Assembly: GCA_905235815.1 (NCBI GenBank)
Contig: CAJOMT010000074.1
Location: forward strand, 1 to 6,574
Length of the DNA: 6,574 bases
Direction of reading: 5' to 3'
Source: an uncultured Clostridia bacterium
GTDB taxonomy: Bacteria > Bacillota > Clostridia > Christensenellales > Borkfalkiaceae
Under the pieces are notes generated by a model. It did no database searches, was not told where the DNA came from, and saw only the letters and a list, made by a program, of their open reading frames with translations. The translations under genes were made by a program, and so were the position numbers. Shown here piece after piece: positions 1-5,165 of the stretch. Each line of letters starts with the position of its first letter. Within the stretch, counting starts at the first letter, position 1.

Positions 1-1687
1 TGATAGCGCAAATTTAAAAGATGACGTGCCAGTTATAACCATAACCGAAGCAAGCGCTTTTATGCCTAACGTAAAACATAATAAAATTGCAGTAGTTATC
101 GGCGAAAATATAAATTTTTACGATACCGAAAACGAGCATGAAATTAAGGTTAAAACCGGCTTTTTCGACGACGGTATTTACTATAACGAGGCGCTGGGAT
201 TATTAAAACCTTATTTTGAAAACGAGGATTGTGAAATTGCAATATACAGCAAGAAAGATTTATTGTATGAACTTAAAAAATATTCGATCGAACCGAAAGC
301 GCACATCGGCGACGTATCTTTGGAAAAGTATATTTTGGATTCTTCCGCATCCGTCCCTATAGAAGATTTTTTAATGTCTAACGGCGTTTTTAAGGGCGGT
401 AAGAGGGCGAAATTTTTATACGAAAAGCATATAGAATATACGGAACAATTAAAGAAAGAAAATATACACGGGCTATATAATGACTTGGAACTTCCGCTCG
501 TTGAAGTTCTCTACGAGGCGGAGACTGCTGGCTTTAAAATAGATGCCGAAATGCTCGATGAGTTGTCCTCCGACTTCGAAAAGAGGATAAATGATATTAC
601 TAAGGAAATCAAGGCGATAGCGGGGGAAGATTTTAATCCGAGAAGTCCAAAGCAGTTGGGTGAAGTTTTGTTCGATAAGCTCGGCCTTGACGGAGGGAAG
701 AAGAATCGACACGGCTATTCTACCGGCGCGGATATTTTAGAGGAATTGGAAGATAAACACGAGATAGTGCCGCTTATTTTGGAGTATAGAAAATTATACA
801 AACTAAATTCGACGTATGTAGAGGGCTTTAAAAAGCTAATGGATAAAGATACTCATCTCGTTCATACGACGTTTTATCAGACTATGACGACTACGGGCAG
901 ACTATCGTCGAGAGAGCCTAACTTGCAAAATATTCCCGTTCGGGACGCCGAGGGAAAGGAACTGAGAAAACTGTTCATTTCTTCGTTCGAAGGCGGCAAA
1001 ATAGTCGGTGCGGACTATTCGCAGATAGAATTAAGACTGCTTGCGCATTTCAGCGAGAGCGAAGAATTGATAGACGCATACAATAAAGGAATAGACATTC
1101 ATACGCTTACGGCGTCGCAGGTGTTCGGCGTACCTATCGAAGAAGTTACGAAAGAAATGAGGAGTAGGTCAAAAGCGGTAAATTTCGGAATTATTTACGG
1201 AATTTCCGATTACGGGCTTTCAAAGCAGTTAAAAGTGTCGGTGAAAAAGGCGGGAGAATATATAAATAAATATTTTGAAATGTATCCGGGAATTAAGGCG
1301 TATATGGATTCAAACGTAAAAATGGCGAGAGAGAAGGGTTACGTTTGTACGTTGCTCGGCAGAAAGAGATATATACGAGAAATAAATTCACCCAATTATC
1401 AACAGCGTTCATTCGGCGAGAGGGCGGCGATGAATATGCCGCTTCAGGGAACTGCGGCTGATATAATCAAGATTGCCATGCTCAAAGTCAGCAATCGGAT
1501 TAAAGAAGAAAACTTGAAATCAAAACTTATACTTCAAGTCCACGATGAACTGCTCGTAGATACTGCGCCGGACGAAGTAGAGGCAGTAAAGAAGATTTTG
1601 AAAGAAGAAATGGAATCTGCGGTTAAACTTCGTGTTCCGCTCGTTGCAGAGACCGAATGTGGCACGAGGTGGTTCGATGCAAAATAA
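1..1687 (+). CDS. polA: DNA polymerase I, 3' part (5' end outside window)
   Basis: Family A DNA polymerase, which fills gaps and replaces primers in lagging-strand synthesis and excision repair. The frame is open from base 2 to the TAA at 1685-1687 (561 codons), so the gene starts upstream. Full-length family members are about 850-930 residues, so the missing part should be the 5'-3' exonuclease domain. The visible part begins in a degenerate 3'-5' exonuclease-like domain (about 2-460), then the thumb, palm and fingers. Polymerase motif A (DYSQIELR) is at 1013-1036. The O-helix motif B is at 1160-1201, with the conserved Arg (1160), Lys (1172), Phe (1184) and Tyr (1196). Motif C (VHDE) is at 1538-1549. 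The catalytic aspartates of A and C are present, so polymerase activity is expected. The proofreading acidic residues appear lost, as in Bacillus and Thermus enzymes. The gene ends inside the start of coaE. Identity is very secure; only the 5' end is unknown. Confidence 0.97.
   Translation, partial: DSANLKDDVPVITITEASAFMPNVKHNKIAVVIGENINFYDTENEHEIKVKTGFFDDGIYYNEALGLLKPYFENEDCEIAIYSKKDLLYELKKYSIEPKAHIGDVSLEKYILDSSASVPIEDFLMSNGVFKGGKRAKFLYEKHIEYTEQLKKENIHGLYNDLELPLVEVLYEAETAGFKIDAEMLDELSSDFEKRINDITKEIKAIAGEDFNPRSPKQLGEVLFDKLGLDGGKKNRHGYSTGADILEELEDKHEIVPLILEYRKLYKLNSTYVEGFKKLMDKDTHLVHTTFYQTMTTTGRLSSREPNLQNIPVRDAEGKELRKLFISSFEGGKIVGADYSQIELRLLAHFSESEELIDAYNKGIDIHTLTASQVFGVPIEEVTKEMRSRSKAVNFGIIYGISDYGLSKQLKVSVKKAGEYINKYFEMYPGIKAYMDSNVKMAREKGYVCTLLGRKRYIREINSPNYQQRSFGERAAMNMPLQGTAADIIKIAMLKVSNRIKEENLKSKLILQVHDELLVDTAPDEVEAVKKILKEEMESAVKLRVPLVAETECGTRWFDAK
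1666..1672 (+). promoter_or_regulatory. Ribosome binding site of coaE
   Basis: GAGGTGG lies 4 bases before the ATG at 1677 and is a strong Shine-Dalgarno match. It sits inside the last codons of polA (Thr-Arg-Trp). It decides the coaE start: an in-frame ATG 45 bases upstream (1632) would add 15 residues ahead of the usual N-terminus. The same heptamer precedes ligA. Confidence 0.8.
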
Positions 1688-2276
1688 TCTTTTTATAGCG
1701 ATAACGGGTGGAATAGGCAGTGGCAAGAGCAAAGTTTTAAGATATATACAATCGCTCAACTATAAAGTTATAGATCTCGACGAGGTATATGCAAAATTAC
1801 TTGACGATACGCAGTTTTTATCCGGAATTTGCGATATAACGGGCGTTCCGCCGATTTTAAGAAATGACGGCAGTTTAGAGCTTAATAGGCGAGAAGTTTC
1901 CGAAAAAGTATTTAACGAGCCGGAGACGCTGAGACTTTTAAACGAGTATACTCACCCCAAAATAATACAAGAGGCGAAATCGGAGGCGTTAGCGGCCGGA
2001 GGTACGGTGTTTTGCGAAGTGCCGCTTTTATACGAGAGCCACTTGGAGAACTTATTCGACTACGTAATAGTCATTATGAGATCTGAAAGCGAGAGGATAC
2101 GGGCTGTCGAAAAGCGGAGCGGACTTACTGCCGCAGAGATAGAAAAACGCATAAAAAATCAATTTGATTATGCAAATTTGACTTTAAACGAGCATACTAT
2201 CGTTATAGAGAATGACGGAGATGTAAGCGAACTTTATGCAAAAGTCGAATTTGAAATCAAAAAGATTATCGGTTAA
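1677..2276 (+). CDS. coaE: Dephospho-CoA kinase
   Basis: Cytoplasmic P-loop kinase that phosphorylates the 3'-hydroxyl of dephospho-CoA with ATP, the last step of coenzyme A synthesis. The 199 residues match the family's usual length of about 200. The Walker A motif GGIGSGKS is at residues 11-18. The IDLDE segment (Asp33, Asp35) corresponds to the conserved D-x-D that carries the catalytic base. His93-Pro94 and the EVPLLYE segment (114-120) match conserved CoaE positions. The Arg/Gln-containing lid helix (RIKNQF) and a late IENDGD segment match the family's nucleotide-site end. The start at 1677 is chosen because GAGGTGG lies 4 bases upstream and because the P-loop then starts at residue 11 as expected. 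It overlaps the polA 3' end by 11 bases, which suggests co-transcription and translational coupling. Its 3' end in turn overlaps the transglycosylase gene. No key residue appears to be missing. Confidence 0.95.
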   Translation: MQNNLFIAITGGIGSGKSKVLRYIQSLNYKVIDLDEVYAKLLDDTQFLSGICDITGVPPILRNDGSLELNRREVSEKVFNEPETLRLLNEYTHPKIIQEAKSEALAAGGTVFCEVPLLYESHLENLFDYVIVIMRSESERIRAVEKRSGLTAAEIEKRIKNQFDYANLTLNEHTIVIENDGDVSELYAKVEFEIKKIIG

Positions 2277-2790
2277 AATTATAATTTTAGCGGCGACGAT
2301 GATAATTCTCGCCGTTATATTTTCGGCGTATTTGGTTTATCCGATAAAATATTCTGAGGAAATAAAGACGTATTCTGCGATATACGGAGTACGTCGAACG
2401 CTCGTTTTTGCCGTGATAAAGACGGAAAGCGGATATGACGAGGACTGCGTTTCGGAAAAAGGTGCGATAGGTTTAATGCAGCTTATGCCCGATACTGCGG
2501 AATATATAGCGTCGCTTAGCGGCGAGGAAACGGCGGATATTTACGATCCTGAAACGAACATAAGGTACGGAACTAAATATTTGGCGTACTTAATAGAAAA
2601 GTTCGGCGACGAGAGGACCGCTGTCGCCGCATATAATGCGGGCGAGGGCAACGTTACGGAGTGGCTTACGGACGAGAGATATTCTTCAAACGGTCGAACT
2701 TTGACTGCTATACCGTTTGCGGAAACCGAAAAATACGTAAACAAGGTATTTTTTTCTGAAAAAATCTACCGTTTATTATATAATATATAA
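2236..2790 (+). CDS. Small membrane-anchored lytic transglycosylase (SLT domain)
   Basis: A 184-residue peptidoglycan lytic transglycosylase of the Slt70 catalytic-domain type (GH23), expected to cleave the MurNAc-GlcNAc bond with formation of 1,6-anhydro-MurNAc on the outer face of the membrane. A basic N-terminus (Lys3, 7, 9, 14 and Arg10) is followed by a hydrophobic segment at about 15-36 with no clear cleavage or lipobox cysteine, so an uncleaved signal anchor is likely. The catalytic domain fills the rest: Glu64 in TESGY is the predicted catalytic acid, followed by GLMQLMP (79-85), AYNAG (132-136) and ETEKYV (163-168), the classical motif order. There are no extra LysM or SH3 domains. 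An in-frame stop at 2224 rules out upstream starts. ATG 2236 has only a distant GGAG (2217-2220), 15 bases away; Met22 (2299) is the alternative but would lose the basic N-terminus. The gene overlaps coaE by 41 bases. Function is secure, start less so. Confidence 0.92.
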   Translation: MQKSNLKSKRLSVKIIILAATMIILAVIFSAYLVYPIKYSEEIKTYSAIYGVRRTLVFAVIKTESGYDEDCVSEKGAIGLMQLMPDTAEYIASLSGEETADIYDPETNIRYGTKYLAYLIEKFGDERTAVAAYNAGEGNVTEWLTDERYSSNGRTLTAIPFAETEKYVNKVFFSEKIYRLLYNI

Positions 2791-2793
2791 TAA
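2773..2793. repeat. All-A/T palindrome upstream of the pcrA promoter
   Basis: Two 10-base arms (TTATTATATA and TATATAATAA) form a perfect inverted repeat around a single central A. It covers the last codons and TAA stop of the transglycosylase gene and ends 4 bases before the -35 box of the pcrA promoter, so it occupies roughly -60 to -40 from the predicted start point. That is where an UP element would contact the RNA polymerase alpha subunits. It has no G/C pair and no following T run, so it is not an intrinsic terminator. In AT-rich sequence such a palindrome may be chance; the position is what makes it notable. Confidence 0.45.
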
Positions 2794-2797
2794 AAAC

Positions 2798-2826
2798 TTG
2801 AAAAGACGGCAAAAAAGTGGTACAAT
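2798..2826 (+). promoter_or_regulatory. Predicted sigma-A promoter of pcrA-ligA
   Basis: TTGAAA (2798-2803) and TACAAT (2821-2826) are separated by exactly 17 bases, each one mismatch from the housekeeping consensus. TGG just before the -10 box gives an extended -10 (TGn). It lies in the only intergenic gap of the window, immediately after the transglycosylase stop, and faces pcrA. Transcription would be expected to start about 7 bases after the -10 box, near 2832-2834, which is on the pcrA ATG itself. The match is strong for inspection by eye; activity is inferred. Confidence 0.7.
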
Positions 2827-2832
2827 AACAAT

Positions 2833-5157
2833 ATGCAGAAATTTTTGGAAGAACTAAACGATGAACAGATAAAGCCTGTACTCGATACCGAGGGTGCGGT
2901 TTTGGTAATAGCGGGAGCAGGCAGCGGAAAGACGAAAGTCTTGACGAGCCGCATAGCGAATCTTATTTTGAATAAAGGCGTTGCCGCATGGGAGATACTT
3001 GCCATTACGTTTACGAATAAAGCCGCTAACGAGATGAAAGAGCGGTTGCAATTGCTTGTCGGCGACATTTCGGATATGTGGGTTTGCACGATACACTCTA
3101 TGTGCGTCAGAATTTTGCGCATAGCGGCGGACAAAATAGGATACGACAAAAATTTTTCGATATATTCGGAAACGGATAAAGAAAAGGTTATAAAGAGAAT
3201 AATACTGTCGTTGTCGCTGGATCAAGACAGATATTTCAAGCAAGTAAAGACTTACATATCGGCTTGCAAAAACAAAGATATGACGCCCGCTCAATTTCAA
3301 GCCGAAAACCCCAATCTCAGAGATATAGGTAATATCGTTCGCATTATGGAGATGTACGATGAAGAATTGAGGCGTTCAAACGCATTCGATTTTGACGATT
3401 TGCTTATAAAGACCTATCATCTGCTTGCCGAAAACAGAGAGGCGCTGGATAATTTTGCGGGCAAATTCAGATACGTGCATGTCGACGAGTTTCAGGATAC
3501 CAATACCGTGCAGTATAAAATAATTCAACTTTTATCGAGCGTACACGGCAATATTTTTGCCGTCGGCGACGACGATCAGAGTATATACGGCTGGCGCGGT
3601 GCGGATATAAATAACATTCTGGGTTTTGAAAAAGATTTCAAGGGCGCAAAAGTTTATAAACTCGAACGCAATTACCGTTCAACAAAGAAAATCATAGATT
3701 TAGCGAACACGATAATTGCCAACAATACGAACCGCAAGGATAAAGTTTTATGGACGGGAAACGACGACGGCGTGAATGCGGAATTTTATCAAGCCGGAGA
3801 AGAGTCGGCGGAAGCTCAATACACTGCGATAAAGATAAGGGAACTTGTCGACAGAGGTTATAAATATTCGGATTTTGCGGTACTTATGCGTATAAATGCG
3901 CTTTCACGTTCTTACGAGCAAGAATTTATGAAATACGGTTTGCCTTGCAGGGTATATGGTGGATTCAAGTTCTTCGAGAGAAAAGAGATAAAAGATATTA
4001 CCGCATATTTAAGGATATTGTGCAATCCGCTCGATAACGAGGCGTTACTCAGAATTATAAACGTACCTAAACGAGGAATAGGCGCAAAAACGATAGAAAC
4101 CATCGTAGAATATGCGGATAAAAACGGATTTTCCGTATTCGACGGCATATACGACGTAGATAATTTGGATTTGCCCGGCGGAGCAAAAAATAAAATACGT
4201 GAATTCAAGGAGATTATATCGAAACTTATAGTCGATAAAGAGACTATGGGTTTATCCGAACTCGTCAAATCGGTAATAGACAGAACCGATTTTATGTCGT
4301 GTTTTTCCGAGGACTTAAAAGAGAACGACGAAAAGCGTGCCAATATCGACGAATTTTGCAATTCGGCAGAGGAGTTCGAGAGGTTAAACCCGTCGGCAAC
4401 GCTTTCCGAGTATTTGAATTCTATCACTTTGAGTTCGGATACAGACGAGATAAACGACGGAAATTTTATAACCCTTGCGACTATCCATTCCGTAAAGGGG
4501 TTAGAGTATAACTGCGTATTTATCTGCGGACTCGATAAAGATATATTCCCGTTAGAGAGAGCGCATAGCGATCCGGCGGAATTTGAAGAGGAACGTAGGC
4601 TTATGTACGTTGCCATAACGAGGGCAAGAGAGAGATTATTTTTTACTAGGGCGGGCAGCAGATATCTTTACGGCTCACGCCGTCCGACGGTGCAATCCGA
4701 ATTTTTGGACGAGCTGTCGCCAAAACTCGGCATAGTTAAACCGAGATATTCTCAGTACGACAGATATTACGGCAGGTCAAGCGAAAGTTACGGGTATGAC
4801 AGTTATTCGTCTTATGACGATTATTCCGAAAGGAGAAGCGCCTCCAAGTCGAACGGTAGTTATAAAAATTACGATAATTACGATAATTATGGTAAAAATA
4901 ATTATTATAATTCCAAGCCGAGTAGCGGATTTAATTTCGGCTCCGGCGCCGCATTTTCCGGTGCGGAAGAACAGCGAGCCGAAAACGACGTTTCGCAATT
5001 TAAAACGGGCATGAAAATCAAGCATAAAAAATTCGGCGAGGGAACGATAATTGCGATAAAGGATTCGGGGGGACATATTATCGGAGACGTTGCGTTTAAG
5101 GGCGTCGGGATAAAATCTCTTGTTTTAAAACTTGCCCCGATCGAGATAGTGGACTGA
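2833..5157 (+). CDS. pcrA: ATP-dependent DNA helicase PcrA (UvrD/Rep family)
   Basis: Superfamily 1A 3'-5' DNA helicase that uses ATP to unwind DNA in excision repair, plasmid replication, removal of recombination intermediates and rescue at stalled RNA polymerase. At 774 residues it is slightly longer than typical PcrA. Visible motifs in order: Q-motif LNDEQ (8-12); Walker A GAGSGKT (28-34); Ia TFTNKAANEM; motif II DEFQD (218-222); motif III GDDDQSIYGWRG (from 245); motif IV with NYRS (277-284); motif V with HSVKG (550 onward); motif VI YVAITRARE (about 586-602). Residues 639-693 are a tyrosine-rich low-complexity linker. Residues 723-774 match the PcrA C-terminal Tudor-like domain (HKKFGEGTI...APIE), known in Bacillota to bind RNA polymerase. 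The start keeps the Q-motif complete; no convincing Shine-Dalgarno precedes it, and a promoter sits directly in front. The stop lies within the ligA ribosome binding site, so pcrA and ligA are probably one operon. Confidence 0.96.
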   Translation: MQKFLEELNDEQIKPVLDTEGAVLVIAGAGSGKTKVLTSRIANLILNKGVAAWEILAITFTNKAANEMKERLQLLVGDISDMWVCTIHSMCVRILRIAADKIGYDKNFSIYSETDKEKVIKRIILSLSLDQDRYFKQVKTYISACKNKDMTPAQFQAENPNLRDIGNIVRIMEMYDEELRRSNAFDFDDLLIKTYHLLAENREALDNFAGKFRYVHVDEFQDTNTVQYKIIQLLSSVHGNIFAVGDDDQSIYGWRGADINNILGFEKDFKGAKVYKLERNYRSTKKIIDLANTIIANNTNRKDKVLWTGNDDGVNAEFYQAGEESAEAQYTAIKIRELVDRGYKYSDFAVLMRINALSRSYEQEFMKYGLPCRVYGGFKFFERKEIKDITAYLRILCNPLDNEALLRIINVPKRGIGAKTIETIVEYADKNGFSVFDGIYDVDNLDLPGGAKNKIREFKEIISKLIVDKETMGLSELVKSVIDRTDFMSCFSEDLKENDEKRANIDEFCNSAEEFERLNPSATLSEYLNSITLSSDTDEINDGNFITLATIHSVKGLEYNCVFICGLDKDIFPLERAHSDPAEFEEERRLMYVAITRARERLFFTRAGSRYLYGSRRPTVQSEFLDELSPKLGIVKPRYSQYDRYYGRSSESYGYDSYSSYDDYSERRSASKSNGSYKNYDNYDNYGKNNYYNSKPSSGFNFGSGAAFSGAEEQRAENDVSQFKTGMKIKHKKFGEGTIIAIKDSGGHIIGDVAFKGVGIKSLVLKLAPIEIVD
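4867..4893 (+). repeat. Three tandem 9-base units inside pcrA
   Basis: AATTACGAT occurs twice in direct succession and is followed by a third copy, AATTATGGT, with two changes. In frame these encode NYD-NYD-NYG in the tyrosine-rich linker of PcrA. Because the unit is a multiple of three, gain or loss of copies would keep the frame. The surrounding bases (4861-4912) are strikingly AT-rich compared with the rest of the gene. Confidence 0.8.
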
Positions 5158-5162
5158 GGTGG
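5156..5162 (+). promoter_or_regulatory. Ribosome binding site of ligA
   Basis: GAGGTGG, with its core GAGG 6 bases before ATG 5166, overlaps the pcrA stop codon TGA (5155-5157). The spacing favours ATG 5166 over the in-frame ATG at 5175. The arrangement is typical of translational coupling between adjacent genes. Confidence 0.8.
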
Positions 5163-5165
5163 AAT

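Noticed and set aside
26..28. GTG as the start of the first gene
   Set aside because: The frame stays open upstream to base 2 and the protein begins in the middle of the Pol I exonuclease-like domain, so this is an internal codon of a gene cut by the window edge.
1632..1676. Upstream ATG extension of coaE
   Set aside because: It would add 15 residues before a P-loop that normally begins about 10 residues in. The strong GAGGTGG site points to 1677.
2178..2209. TTGACT followed by TATAGA inside coaE as a promoter for the transglycosylase gene
   Set aside because: The spacer is about 20 bases, outside the normal range, and better-spaced -10 candidates are poor; the gene is adequately explained as part of the polA-coaE transcript.
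2763..2797. Intrinsic terminator after the transglycosylase gene
   Set aside because: The only hairpin-like symmetry is all A/T with a one-base centre and no T run follows, so it would not make a stable terminator.
3912..4616. Antisense open frame of 234 codons within pcrA
   Set aside because: It lies entirely opposite well-conserved helicase motifs, has a serine-rich composition typical of a mirrored frame, shows no recognisable domain and has no supporting context.
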